Source of the DNA: Candidatus Fermentithermobacillaceae bacterium
Lineage (GTDB): Bacteria > Bacillota > Sulfobacillia > Fermentithermobacillales > Fermentithermobacillaceae
Direction of reading: 5' to 3'
DNA: 53,578 nt
NCBI GenBank assembly: GCA_012842685.1
Contig: DUSI01000050.1
Location: forward strand, 1-53,578
The notes under the pieces were generated by a model. That model made no database searches. It was not told the origin of the DNA and worked only from the letters and a program-made list of their open reading frames with translations. How positions within the stretch are numbered: position 1 is the first letter of the stretch; each line of letters opens with the position of its first letter. Of this stretch, positions 31,585 through 40,119 are shown one piece after another. Both the position numbers and the translations under genes were made by a program.

Positions 31585-33403
31585 CTCCTTGAGCCCCTCC
31601 GGAACCACGGTTTTTCATGTAAGCCAGCAAAATGAGAGCGTCCTGGGGCGAAACTCCGACCTCCAGGGCCCTTCCTATGGTCGCCGGCGCGTATCTTCTA
31701 AGCTTGTCACGCGCTTCCCTCGAGAGCCCGGGCACCTCCGACGGGTCGAAGCCAGGGGGGATCCTCTTGCCTGCATACCTCTGGAGCCTCTTGGCCTCCC
31801 TCTCCTGGCGTTCAATGAAGCCGCTGTACTTGGCTTCGATCTCTATCTCGGCCCTCACATCTTCGGGAAGCAGAGCGAGTTCCGGGATCTCGCCCAGGAA
31901 ATCCTCGAGCCTCGTATCCGGCGCTTTGAGGCGCTCCCGGACTTCCACCCCGCCGGTTTTCTTACCCAGGAGCTCCCTACCCTTCTCGAGTTTGGCCCGC
32001 TTCTCCTCAAATACCCGCCATCTCGCATCCGACACCAGCCCGATCTCTCTCCCGAGCGGAGTAAGCCTCTGGTCCGCGTTTTGCTGCCTGAGCATGAGCC
32101 TGTACTCGCACCTGGAGGTAAGCATCCTGTACGGCTCGTCAATCACGTTGCTGACCAGGTCGTCGATCAGGACCCCTATGTAGGCCTGGCTGCGCTCTAA
32201 TATGACCGGAGGCTTCCCCTCCAGAGAAAGCGCGGCGTTTATGCCGGCCATGAGTCCCTGGGCAGCCGCCTCTTCATACCCCGACGTCCCGTTTATCTGG
32301 CCCGCCGAGTACAGGCCTTCAATGCCCACAACCTCCAGCGACGGCTTTAACTGCTGGGAAAGGATGCGGTCGTACTCTATCGCGTAGCCGGGCTTCACGA
32401 TCCTCGCTTCCTTAAGCCCGGGTAAGCTCCTTACCACTTCGACCTGGACGTCTACCGGAAGACTCGTGGAAAGGCCAAGGATATATACTTCATCCGAGTC
32501 CCTGGCCTCCATCTCCAGGAAGATCTGGTGGCGCTCCCTCTCGGGGAACCTGTAGACCTTGTCCTCAATTGATGGGCAGTACCTCGGCCCGGTGCCCCGG
32601 ATGGTCCCGTCGAAAAGGGGCGAGCGGTGGAGGTTGGCCCTGATTATCTCGTGAGTGCGCTCGTTGGTATAGGTGGAGTAGCAAACGTCGTTGTTGTAAA
32701 CCCGAGGCTTGGACAAGAAAGAAAAAGCGAGAGGATAGGGCGCGCCGCTTTCCTTCTTGAGTTCTTCCCAGCGCACCGAATCAGCAGCTATCCTCGGCGA
32801 CGTCCCGGTCTTGAAACGGCCCAGGGCTATCCCGAGCCTCCGGAGGGCGTCCGACAGACCCTTGGCGGCAGGCTCTCCTAAGGGGCCTGACTCTTTGACG
32901 ACGTCCCCTATGATAATCCGGCTTTCCAGGTACACACCGGTGCAAAGGATCACTCGCGACGCCGCTATATAGTCACCGTTTCCCAGCACCACCCCGCGGA
33001 CCGCGCCTGAGGATACCGGGATGTCGACGACCATCCCCCCGAGGAGCGTAACGCCGGCATCACCGAGGGCCCTCTTCATGTGGGCGGCATAGGCTTTCTT
33101 ATCCACTTGAGCCCGCAGGGACTGCACTGCCGGACCCTTCGATGCGTTCAAGACCCTGAGCTCGATGGTGGCGTGATCCGTGGCAAGAGCCATCTCCCCG
33201 CCCAGGGCGTCTATCTCGCTTACTATCTGCGCCTTCCCCGGGCCACCTACGGCTGGGTTGCAAGGCATACCGGCGACATTTTCCGGGTTCAAAGTCACGA
33301 TCGCCACGGAATGGCCGAGCCGAGCGCCCGCCAGCGCGGCCTCGACCGCGGCATGCCCGCTGCCAACGACCAGTATGTCATATTTCCCGGTAATAGCAGT
33401 CAT
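31577..33403 (-). CDS. mnmG: tRNA uridine-5-carboxymethylaminomethyl modification enzyme MnmG
   Basis: This 608-residue FAD protein, with MnmE, modifies U34 of several tRNAs. The FAD motif VVGSGHAAVEAALAGARLG, PCNPAVGGPGKAQIVSEIDALGG and the MnmG C-terminal helical domain are present. It overlaps mnmE by 4 bases (ATGA) and rsmG by 8 bases. All hallmarks of the full-length enzyme are visible. Confidence 0.97.
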   Translation of the reverse strand: MTAITGKYDILVVGSGHAAVEAALAGARLGHSVAIVTLNPENVAGMPCNPAVGGPGKAQIVSEIDALGGEMALATDHATIELRVLNASKGPAVQSLRAQVDKKAYAAHMKRALGDAGVTLLGGMVVDIPVSSGAVRGVVLGNGDYIAASRVILCTGVYLESRIIIGDVVKESGPLGEPAAKGLSDALRRLGIALGRFKTGTSPRIAADSVRWEELKKESGAPYPLAFSFLSKPRVYNNDVCYSTYTNERTHEIIRANLHRSPLFDGTIRGTGPRYCPSIEDKVYRFPERERHQIFLEMEARDSDEVYILGLSTSLPVDVQVEVVRSLPGLKEARIVKPGYAIEYDRILSQQLKPSLEVVGIEGLYSAGQINGTSGYEEAAAQGLMAGINAALSLEGKPPVILERSQAYIGVLIDDLVSNVIDEPYRMLTSRCEYRLMLRQQNADQRLTPLGREIGLVSDARWRVFEEKRAKLEKGRELLGKKTGGVEVRERLKAPDTRLEDFLGEIPELALLPEDVRAEIEIEAKYSGFIERQEREAKRLQRYAGKRIPPGFDPSEVPGLSREARDKLRRYAPATIGRALEVGVSPQDALILLAYMKNRGSGGAQGDE

Positions 33404-34779
33404 TTCCCCACGCAGAATCTGGAAAATATCTGTTCAAGCGTCTCCTCGCTCACATTTTTCCCGGTCAGCTCCGAAAGAGCCCTCAAGGCTTCTTCCAGAC
33501 AGATCACCACCACGTCCTCGGTCCAGCCTTCGGCCTGCGCCGAAAGAGCCTCGCCCAGAGACGACGACGCCCTCCTCAGGCAGTCCACCTGGCGGGCCGA
33601 CCCGGGGACCAGGAGGTCCATCTCTCCTCCACGGCTAAACCATCCGGTCACCTTCGTCTTTATCTCCTCAAGTCCCTCTCCCGTCTTTGCCGAGGCGAGA
33701 ACGAACGACCCATGGGTCAGCTTCCTCAGCTCCTCTTCTTCCGCTTTGCGGGGGGAGACATCCGCTTTGGAGACAACGACGAGTAGCCTCCTCCCCTCTT
33801 TGCGCCATTTCTCGATCCAGCTCCTGTCGGCTCCCGTGAGCCCTACTGCACCGTCCACCACGTACACTATCACTTCCGACTCGGAAGCGGCCTTTTCGGC
33901 ACGTTCCACGCCGATCATCTCCACTATGTCGGAGGTTTCCCTTAGACCGGCCGTGTCCAGCAGTATCACGGGCAGGCCGTTCCACTCGGTCCTCTCCCTG
34001 AGTACGTCTCTGGTGGTACCCGGGACTTCTGTGACGATGGCGCGCTCGGCGGAAAGGAGGGCATTGAAGAGGGACGACTTTCCCGCGTTGGGAGGCCCTA
34101 CAAGACACACTTCTATCCCATTCACGAGGGCCAAACCCAGAGGCGCACGCTCGAGTAATGCCGCTATCTCCCTGTGCACCCTCTCGATCTCGCGGGTAGC
34201 CCGTTCCAGGCCGGGGTCGACGTCTTCGGGGAAATCAATCCCCGCCTGATAGGCCGCCAGAGCCGAGTACAGGCTCTCTTCCCATTCCCTCACTCTTTGT
34301 CCCAGTTCGCCCCTAAGCCTCTTCGCAGCCTGGGACAAGGAATACTCGGTGGGGGCTTCCACCAGTTCCAGGACGGCTTCGGCTTCTTCCAGGGTGATCC
34401 TGCCGCTCAGGAACGCCCTGCGGGTAAACTCCCCGGGCTCCGCCGGGCGCGCGCCGGCTTCCAGGAGTAGCGCCAGGACCTTTTCGCTCACGAGCCTCCC
34501 GCCGTGGCACTGGATCTCGACCACGTCCTCTCCCGTGTAGGATCGAGGGGATTTCATGACCACAACCAGCGCTTCGTCCACTTGGGCACCGCGGGCATCC
34601 ACTACAGAAGCGAGCCTCGCCGCCCACGGCTTAAGCGACGCAAGCGGCTTTCCCGACCTGAGGCGCACCGCCTGCCCGGCTATCTTCAGCGCGTCTGGGC
34701 CACTTACCCTGACGATGGATATGCCCCCCGTCCCCGGGGGCGTTGCGATGGCGGCGATGGTGTCATCCTTCATCTTCAT
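33400..34779 (-). CDS. mnmE: tRNA modification GTPase MnmE
   Basis: The 459-residue protein has an N-terminal tetrahydrofolate-binding domain (IAAIATPPGTGGISIVRVSG), the inserted G domain with GPPNAGKSSLFNALL and DTAGL, and ends in FCVGK, the catalytic Cys-containing tail. It works with MnmG as a heterotetramer. Its start has two neighbouring ATGs. It lies just after an intrinsic terminator, so it may have its own promoter or be reached by read-through from khpB. Confidence 0.97.
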   Translation of the reverse strand: MKMKDDTIAAIATPPGTGGISIVRVSGPDALKIAGQAVRLRSGKPLASLKPWAARLASVVDARGAQVDEALVVVMKSPRSYTGEDVVEIQCHGGRLVSEKVLALLLEAGARPAEPGEFTRRAFLSGRITLEEAEAVLELVEAPTEYSLSQAAKRLRGELGQRVREWEESLYSALAAYQAGIDFPEDVDPGLERATREIERVHREIAALLERAPLGLALVNGIEVCLVGPPNAGKSSLFNALLSAERAIVTEVPGTTRDVLRERTEWNGLPVILLDTAGLRETSDIVEMIGVERAEKAASESEVIVYVVDGAVGLTGADRSWIEKWRKEGRRLLVVVSKADVSPRKAEEEELRKLTHGSFVLASAKTGEGLEEIKTKVTGWFSRGGEMDLLVPGSARQVDCLRRASSSLGEALSAQAEGWTEDVVVICLEEALRALSELTGKNVSEETLEQIFSRFCVGK

Positions 34780-34798
34780 ATATCCCTGCCCATAAACA

Positions 34799-34820
34799 AA
34801 AGCCCCGTTTCCGGGGCTTT
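34799..34820 (-). terminator. Intrinsic terminator or attenuator between khpB and mnmE
   Basis: A 9 bp stem (AAAGCCCCG with CGGGGCTTT) closes a GAAA tetraloop and is followed on the minus strand by TGTTTATG after a TTT run. It ends about 20 bases before the mnmE start and divides the rpmH-khpB run from mnmE-mnmG-rsmG. Confidence 0.8.
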
Positions 34821-34835
34821 CTCCTGTGCTTCCGC

Positions 34836-35480
34836 CTACTCAGTATCCTCGGGCCCCGGACGCTCTTTGGGCGAGATCACGACGCGCCTGAAGGGCTCCT
34901 CCCCTTCGCTGTGCGTTGTGACCCTCTTGCTCCCCTGGAGCGCCAAGTGCACTATGCGGCGGTCCCTGGCTTCGAGAGGCTGGGTGACCGCCCTCTGGCC
35001 CGTGCGCATGACCCGCCTGGCCAGGTTTCTAGCCATCTCCTCGAGTTCCCGCTCGCGCCGCTTTCTATAGCCCGATACATCCACGACGACCCTCAAAGCC
35101 TCGCCGCTGCCCTTGGAAGAAGCCAGGTTCGTGAGGAACTCGAGGGCCCTCAAGGTATCGCCTCTGCGGCCGATGAGGATGCCCATGTCCTTGCCGACCA
35201 CGTCCAGGTGGAGGGTGTCTCCCCTGGGTCTTACCTCTATGGCGGCTTCGGTGTTCATGCGTTCGAGGACACCCGCGAGGAAAGCCTTAGCCAGTTCAGC
35301 GCGGCTTTCCTTTACGGTTACCCTGACTCTGGCTTCCCTCGTGCCCAGTATCCCCAAGAATCCCCTGGAAGGTTCCGCAAGCACTTCTATGCGGCAGTCG
35401 CTCTTCGGAACCCCCAGCTCGGCAAGAGCTGCACCTATTGCTTCATCTACGGTCCGTCCGGTTTTTTCAACGCTTCTCAC
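34836..35480 (-). CDS. khpB: RNA-binding protein KhpB (Jag)
   Basis: The 214 residues are Jag-N (EKTGRTVDEAIGAALAELGVPKSDCRIEVL), a KH domain (DMGILIGRRGDTLRALEFLTN) and an R3H domain (RERELEEMARNLARRVMRTGQRAVTQPLEARDRRIVHLALQ). KhpB with KhpA binds RNAs and influences cell elongation and sporulation. It starts with a GTG inside the last 14 bases of yidC. It is the last gene before the terminator. Confidence 0.95.
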   Translation of the reverse strand: MRSVEKTGRTVDEAIGAALAELGVPKSDCRIEVLAEPSRGFLGILGTREARVRVTVKESRAELAKAFLAGVLERMNTEAAIEVRPRGDTLHLDVVGKDMGILIGRRGDTLRALEFLTNLASSKGSGEALRVVVDVSGYRKRRERELEEMARNLARRVMRTGQRAVTQPLEARDRRIVHLALQGSKRVTTHSEGEEPFRRVVISPKERPGPEDTE

Positions 35481-36117
35481 TGGATCTCAATCCTTCCGCC
35501 TGGATTTCAGGCTGCGGTACGAAGAATTTCTCCACAAGTCCCAAGAGGTTACCCGTGATTATATAGAGCGACACTGCTGCAGAAAACCTGAGACCAAGGT
35601 AGAACATGAGGCCCACCATGAATATTACCATCACGTTTTGGGCCTGGCCCTGCTGGCCTCCGGCTCCCATGGTGGGGGAGAGCTTCACGCCGAGGTAGGT
35701 GGTAAAGGCCGCCAGCAAGGCTATGATCCACCCACCCGGCTCGCCCAAAGTGAGACCGAGGAACGTCGCCGCCTTTAGCGCCTCGTTGTCTCCGAGGGAC
35801 TTGATCATCGCGATCAGGATGGGCCACTGTACCGCCAGGACGATACACCCGCTGGCAGGGTTCACCTTGTGCCTCCGGTATAGCTCCATTATCTCGAGCT
35901 GGAGCCTCTCTGGGTCGTCTTTGTACTTTTTCCTTATCTTATCTTCCTCAGGCTTGAGCATATTCATCGCCTGAAGCGACCTGGCCTGGATTATGTTTAC
36001 TGGTAGTAGAACCAGCCGCAGCGCCACGGTGAGTAGTATAACGGCCAGTCCGTAACTCCCGGTAAGCGAAGCGAGCTTATCGATGATTCCGCTCAGAAAT
36101 CCCACTGCGTACTGCAT
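35467..36117 (-). CDS. yidC: Membrane protein insertase YidC
   Basis: The 216-residue insertase has five predicted membrane segments and the family core (YGLAVILLTVALRLVLLPVNIIQARS, YRRHKVNPASGCIVLAVQWPILIAMIKSL). The basic Arg of the first helix (VALRLVLLP) is the conserved hydrophilic-groove residue. It is a short YidC/SpoIIIJ type without the large periplasmic domain, as in Gram-positive bacteria. Its start shares a base with the yidD stop. No lipobox Cys is seen near the start, whereas Bacillus SpoIIIJ is a lipoprotein. Confidence 0.95.
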   Translation of the reverse strand: MQYAVGFLSGIIDKLASLTGSYGLAVILLTVALRLVLLPVNIIQARSLQAMNMLKPEEDKIRKKYKDDPERLQLEIMELYRRHKVNPASGCIVLAVQWPILIAMIKSLGDNEALKAATFLGLTLGEPGGWIIALLAAFTTYLGVKLSPTMGAGGQQGQAQNVMVIFMVGLMFYLGLRFSAAVSLYIITGNLLGLVEKFFVPQPEIQAEGLRSSEKR

Positions 36118-36368
36118 TAATTGACCCCCTCGGCCTCAATAGGTCGTTTTCTTACGGGAGGAACCGGGTCGTAGCCACCGGCTGAAAAGGGATTACACCT
36201 TAATATCCGCCGGAAGGCCAAGAGCAAGCCCCGGACCGGGCCGTGGACCAAGACAGCCTGTCTTGCGTATTCGGAACAAGTCGGGTAATACCTGCAAGAA
36301 GGCCTGTGAAGAGGCGAGATATATACCTGGTACAGCCGTATGAGATAGGCGAGCCCTTTACGCACCAT
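36117..36368 (-). CDS. yidD: Membrane protein insertion efficiency factor YidD
   Basis: The 83-residue protein has the complete YidD signature: [59 protein letters not shown]. It helps YidC-dependent insertion. It overlaps rnpA by 11 bases and yidC by 1 base, confirming one operon. Confidence 0.96.
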   Translation of the reverse strand: MVRKGLAYLIRLYQVYISPLHRPSCRYYPTCSEYARQAVLVHGPVRGLLLAFRRILRCNPFSAGGYDPVPPVRKRPIEAEGVN

Positions 36369-36687
36369 TTTGAGCGGTCATCCTCTTCACCAGGTCTCTC
36401 ACTGCTTCTTCGATTTCCTTATATGTTGCCTCCAAAGCCTTCTTCCGCACAATAAACACAAACTGGCCTCCGCCTGTAGCGGAGGGCCCCATGAGACGGA
36501 ATGCCTCTCTGACTCGACGGCGGACCTTGTTCCGCTTGGTCGCTTTTCCCAATCGAGCAGATACGCTCACACCCATCTTTACAGTATCGTCGGGCAAGTA
36601 GTACAGAACGAGATACCTGTTCGCTGTCGAGCGCCCTTCTTTGAATACTCTACGATAATGGGGAGCAGGTATCCTTCCTTTAGCCAC
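36358..36687 (-). CDS. rnpA: Ribonuclease P protein component
   Basis: The 109-residue basic protein binds the RNase P RNA and helps remove 5' leaders from pre-tRNA. The motifs [46 protein letters not shown] are family-typical. It starts at a GTG, 18 bp after rpmH. The RNA partner (rnpB) is not in the window. Confidence 0.96.
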   Translation of the reverse strand: MAKGRIPAPHYRRVFKEGRSTANRYLVLYYLPDDTVKMGVSVSARLGKATKRNKVRRRVREAFRLMGPSATGGGQFVFIVRKKALEATYKEIEEAVRDLVKRMTAQNGA

Positions 36688-36705
36688 GGAGTAGCCCCAC
36701 TTCGC

Positions 36706-36840
36706 CTATGCAGACAGCCGTTTCCTGCCCTTCGCTCTTCTGCGGGCGATAACCTTGCGCCCACCACGAGTCTTCATCCTAGACAAAAATCCATGCGTAC
36801 GTGCTCTCTTACGCCTCTTGGGCTGGTATGTGCGCTTCAT
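36706..36840 (-). CDS. rpmH: 50S ribosomal protein L34
   Basis: The protein has 44 residues starting [18 protein letters not shown], the standard length. The ATG is chosen because AGGAGG lies 9 bases upstream; an in-frame extension of 26 codons crosses the promoter and is not real. It is the first gene of the left-arm operon leading away from the origin. Confidence 0.97.
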   Translation of the reverse strand: MKRTYQPKRRKRARTHGFLSRMKTRGGRKVIARRRAKGRKRLSA

Positions 36841-36888
36841 GGAAGACATCCTCCTAGAATTCAAGCGGGCTCTACAATGGTACGAGAG

Positions 36889-36918
36889 ATTATATCCCGC
36901 CAAAAGTTTAAGTGTCAA
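36889..36918 (-). promoter_or_regulatory. Near-perfect sigma-A promoter for rpmH operon
   Basis: On the minus strand a perfect TTGACA and a perfect TATAAT are separated by 18 bases. Transcription would start near 36882, about 40 bases before rpmH. It lies at the edge of the origin region, so it may also affect origin melting. Confidence 0.9.
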
Positions 36919-37091
36919 TTAACAGGCCCTCCGGGTCTCGTCCCAACTTGCCTGCTAAGTCGCGGAAAAGGAAGCAAGCCGGGGGTCTCACGTACACCCG
37001 TTCAATTGTCCCTCCGCTCCTGCCTTGATATAGTTTTCAAGCAAGGGATTCAGCGGCCAAACCGACCCGGGACTGCGATATCCCCAGGAGT

Positions 37092-37100
37092 TTATCCACA
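37092..37100 (+). promoter_or_regulatory. DnaA box TTATCCACA
   Basis: It is a perfect match to the strong DnaA box. It is followed 14 bases later by a box in the opposite orientation. Confidence 0.9.
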
Positions 37101-37114
37101 ACTGTTGATATCTC

Positions 37115-37123
37115 TGTGAATAA
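37115..37123 (-). promoter_or_regulatory. DnaA box TTATTCACA
   Basis: Read on the minus strand it fits TTATNCACA. It forms a head-to-head pair with the box at 37092. Confidence 0.85.
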
Positions 37124-37218
37124 CCTGTGGCTTTAATATGCGAAAGCGCGATACCATAGGATTCGCAGTCGCCCTGAAGAAATGCCCAAGCATGTAGAGG
37201 CATCCTGAAACGAGACGT

Positions 37219-37227
37219 TTATGCACA
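37219..37227 (+). promoter_or_regulatory. DnaA box TTATGCACA
   Basis: It fits TTATNCACA. It is the closest box to dnaA, about 105 bases before the start, so it could also serve dnaA autoregulation. Confidence 0.85.
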
Positions 37228-37331
37228 ACTGAATAATGTCTTCTTTCGGATCCTCGGCAGAGGAATTCCTTCGGTCGAAGCGGAATCACGCATTCACTAG
37301 ACAAGACAAGGACGAAACGGTGGTATAGGCT

Positions 37332-38696
37332 ATGTCGCGCAACCTGGAACAAGCCTGGGCAGATACTCTCACTCGCGCAGCGGCCAGGCTGTCGAGTCCC
37401 AGCTTCAGCTGGCTCAAAGACACTCGTCCGGCAGGTCTCAAGGCAAACACCCTGACGGTGACTGTGCCTTCTGAATTCGCGAGGAATTGGATAGAGTCCC
37501 ATTACAAAGAAGAGCTCATGCGGGCTTGGAAGGAAACGTGGGGCACGTCGTGCGACCTCAAATTCACCGTCGTTGCCCAGGAGAAGATGGTAGCCAGCAC
37601 CCTCTTCCCGGCAGACACGGCGCTTCCCCGTGAGAAGAAGCGCAGGAACACAGACGACATTTCCCAGTACCTGAGGGGCCTAAACCCGAGATATGTGTTT
37701 GAGAACTTCATAGTCGGCGCCTCCAACCGCTTCGCCCACGCGGCCGCCCTGGCCGTGTCGGAGGCTCCCTCGAAAGTGTACAATCCTCTCTTCATATACG
37801 GCGGCGTGGGGCTTGGCAAGACCCACCTCATGCAGGCCATCGCCCACTACGTGCTGGACCACCATCCGGGGCTCAAAGTCTGCTATGTGTCGTCAGAAAC
37901 TTTCACAAATGAACTCATACTTGCAATCCAGGAAGGTACCACCGCTGAGTTCCGGAACCGCTACAGGGGCGTTGATGTGCTCCTCATAGACGACATCCAG
38001 TTCGTCGCCGGCAAGGACGCGACCCAGGAGGAGTTCTTCCATACGTTTGACGCCCTCCACCAGGCGAACAAACAGATCATCATTTCTTCGGACAGGCCTC
38101 CCAAAGAGATATCCACGCTGGAGGAGAGGCTCAGGACCAGGTTTGAATGGGGCCTTATCTGCGACATCCAGCCGCCGGACATCGAGACCAGGATGGCTAT
38201 CCTCCGGAAGAAAGCCGAAATAGAAGGGCGTGAAGTCCCTATAGAAGTCTGCCAGTACATAGCCGAGAGGATCCCTTCGAACATCAGAGAGCTGGAGGGG
38301 GCCCTCATCCGCGTGCTGGCCTTTACGGCGCTGCAGAACAAACCGGTCACGTTGGAAGTGGCTAAAGAGGTCCTCCATGACCTCTTGCCGAGCAAGAAAC
38401 CGGCGCCCATCACCATCGACATGATAAAGAAAGTGGTTGCGGAGCACTACGGCCTGGATGTAAGCGACTTCTCGGCCAAAAGGCGCACCCGGAACGTAGC
38501 TTTCCCCAGGCAGATGGCGATGTACCTCTGCCGGAAGCTCACCGACGCTTCTCTCCCAAGGATAGGGGAACAGTTCGGCGGGCGCGACCACACCACCGTT
38601 CTCCATGCTTGCGACAAGGTGGAAGCGGAGCGGAAAGTCAACCCTGCTTTGGACGAGACTTTGAACATTCTCACGGCCAAGATCAAGGAAGGCTAG
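37332..38696 (+). CDS. dnaA: Chromosomal replication initiator protein DnaA
   Basis: The 454-residue AAA+ initiator has domain I (EQAWADTLTRAAARLSSPSFSWL), a short linker, Walker A GGVGLGKTH (157-165), Walker B VLLIDDIQFV and DNA-binding domain IV with GRDHTTVLHACDK. The start ATG is preceded by GGTGG. It binds the boxes on both sides of the gene. DnaN follows after a 267 bp gap with further boxes. Confidence 0.98.
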   Translation: MSRNLEQAWADTLTRAAARLSSPSFSWLKDTRPAGLKANTLTVTVPSEFARNWIESHYKEELMRAWKETWGTSCDLKFTVVAQEKMVASTLFPADTALPREKKRRNTDDISQYLRGLNPRYVFENFIVGASNRFAHAAALAVSEAPSKVYNPLFIYGGVGLGKTHLMQAIAHYVLDHHPGLKVCYVSSETFTNELILAIQEGTTAEFRNRYRGVDVLLIDDIQFVAGKDATQEEFFHTFDALHQANKQIIISSDRPPKEISTLEERLRTRFEWGLICDIQPPDIETRMAILRKKAEIEGREVPIEVCQYIAERIPSNIRELEGALIRVLAFTALQNKPVTLEVAKEVLHDLLPSKKPAPITIDMIKKVVAEHYGLDVSDFSAKRRTRNVAFPRQMAMYLCRKLTDASLPRIGEQFGGRDHTTVLHACDKVEAERKVNPALDETLNILTAKIKEG

Positions 38697-38963
38697 AAAC
38701 GTCGAACGCCAGGGTACCCCTTGTGGAAAAGCTTGTGGACGGATTCTTAGCTTCTTGTTGAAAGCTTGTGTACATCTTCACCCCAAGCTTGGGCGCCGTC
38801 TCTTTGTCCACACGCTTCCACAAACCATCCACAGTCTAATCTCCGGGAGGGAATTGCGTTTAACTGGAAGAATAGGACTTATCAACAATTCAACAGCACC
38901 TAATTCTACGGCTGGTTTAGCTATATACACACGCAGAACTAGCTATGGAAAGGGGAACCTTTC
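38697..38963. promoter_or_regulatory. dnaA-dnaN intergenic region with DnaA-box cluster
   Basis: Single-mismatch DnaA boxes lie at 38722-38730 (minus, TTTTCCACA), 38804-38812 (TTGTCCACA) and 38879-38887 (TTATCAACA). A two-mismatch copy lies at 38825-38833. No coding frame is convincing in this 267 bp stretch. It probably contains the dnaN promoter and may form the second half of a split origin like that of Bacillus. Confidence 0.7.
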
Positions 38964-40115
38964 ATGCAGGTGACCATCTCCAAAGACCGCCTCCAGTGGC
39001 TTGTTCAGACAGCGTCCAGACCGATTCCTTCCAGGACCACTCTTACGTCTATCAGAGGATGCCTTTTGGAGTGCACGTCAGACGCTCTGGTCCTTTCGGG
39101 AACCAATTTGGATTGGGGAGTCAGAGTCTCATCCGAGGCAGACGTACGTTCTTCCGGTTCCCTTGTGGTCTCGGCCAAGATCCTCGAAGACGTGGTGAGG
39201 ACCATTTCCACTCCCGAAGTCACCCTTTCCCTCGACGAATCCGCGTGGGCCCTGAATGTTAAGTCCGGGTCTTCGGAGATGGTCCTTAATGCCATACCGG
39301 CAGACGATTTTCCCAGGTGGCCGGTAAGCCCTGAAGGAGAAGAGATTGAGCTTGACGGAGAGCTCTTCCGCGAGCTCGTGAAAATCGGCGCTACGTTTGC
39401 CGTTTCTAATCCGGCGAGGCCCCTGTGGGGGGCTTGTCTACTCGAGTTTAAGGAAGGCAAGATGATCGCCGTAAGCACCGATCAATTCGCCCTTTCGAGA
39501 GCGAGAGCCGATGTGGACGCGCCCGAGTGCCGGGCGATACTTCCCGCATCAATCCTGCAGGACATTGCCCGTCTTACCGATACGGAAGGCAGCTCCAAAG
39601 TAAGGGTGAAGATAGCCGACAACCACGCGTATTTCACGACCAAAGACGTCTCCTGCTTCTCTCGCCTCATAGACGGTCAGTACTACGCGTACGAACAAGT
39701 GATCCCGCGGAAGTTCGTCTCATCGGCGAAAGTATCTACTGAGGACCTCATGAGGGCCGCATCCAGGGCGGCGATCGTGGCCTCAGAGGAAGACAGGGCG
39801 ATGAGGATGATACTCCGCAAGGAGGATGGGACTCTCACGGTAAAGGCCGGCTCTCCCGAAAGGGGTAGGATGGAAGAAGTGCTTCCGGCCGAAATCGAAG
39901 GCGAGTCCATTGAGATATGGGTGCAGCATAAGTACATACTTCAATCTCTTGGAAAGATAAGTACGCGCTACACCTTCCTGGGCATGTCCGGCCAGGTGAG
40001 CGCCATGCGGGTTGAACCCGTTGTCGATGAAGAGGCCAAGGAAAATTCCGAAGGAGCCGGGATCGAAGCCGCGTACGTGATCATGCCTATGTCTAGCCCG
40101 AGAGGAGCTTTCTGA
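38964..40115 (+). CDS. dnaN: DNA polymerase III beta sliding clamp
   Basis: The 383-residue clamp has three repeated domains starting MQVTISKDRLQWLVQTASRPIPSRTTLTSIRGCLLE, and its C-terminal end closes with AAYVIMPMSS. An AAGGGG ribosome site precedes the ATG. It forms a ring dimer, loaded by DnaX complex, that tethers polymerase. RecF follows 4 bp later. Confidence 0.97.
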   Translation: MQVTISKDRLQWLVQTASRPIPSRTTLTSIRGCLLECTSDALVLSGTNLDWGVRVSSEADVRSSGSLVVSAKILEDVVRTISTPEVTLSLDESAWALNVKSGSSEMVLNAIPADDFPRWPVSPEGEEIELDGELFRELVKIGATFAVSNPARPLWGACLLEFKEGKMIAVSTDQFALSRARADVDAPECRAILPASILQDIARLTDTEGSSKVRVKIADNHAYFTTKDVSCFSRLIDGQYYAYEQVIPRKFVSSAKVSTEDLMRAASRAAIVASEEDRAMRMILRKEDGTLTVKAGSPERGRMEEVLPAEIEGESIEIWVQHKYILQSLGKISTRYTFLGMSGQVSAMRVEPVVDEEAKENSEGAGIEAAYVIMPMSSPRGAF

Positions 40116-40119
40116 AGCA

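Larger units (their letters stand above)
36919..37331. other. oriC: Chromosomal replication origin region upstream of dnaA
   Basis: The 413 bp between rpmH and dnaA hold three perfect TTATNCACA DnaA boxes in both orientations, at 37092-37100 (+), 37115-37123 (-) and 37219-37227 (+). The gene order rpmH/dnaA/dnaN/recF/gyrB and the switch in gene orientation support the call. An AT-rich unwinding element is not clear; AT-rich stretches near 37025-37040 and 37125-37140 are candidates. The dnaA promoter is also expected here, and I could not assign it. Confidence 0.88.

Noticed and set aside
33378-33393. ATTTCCCGG-like sequence at the start of mnmG
   Set aside because: Only half the Noc-like palindrome is present; the other half has several mismatches.
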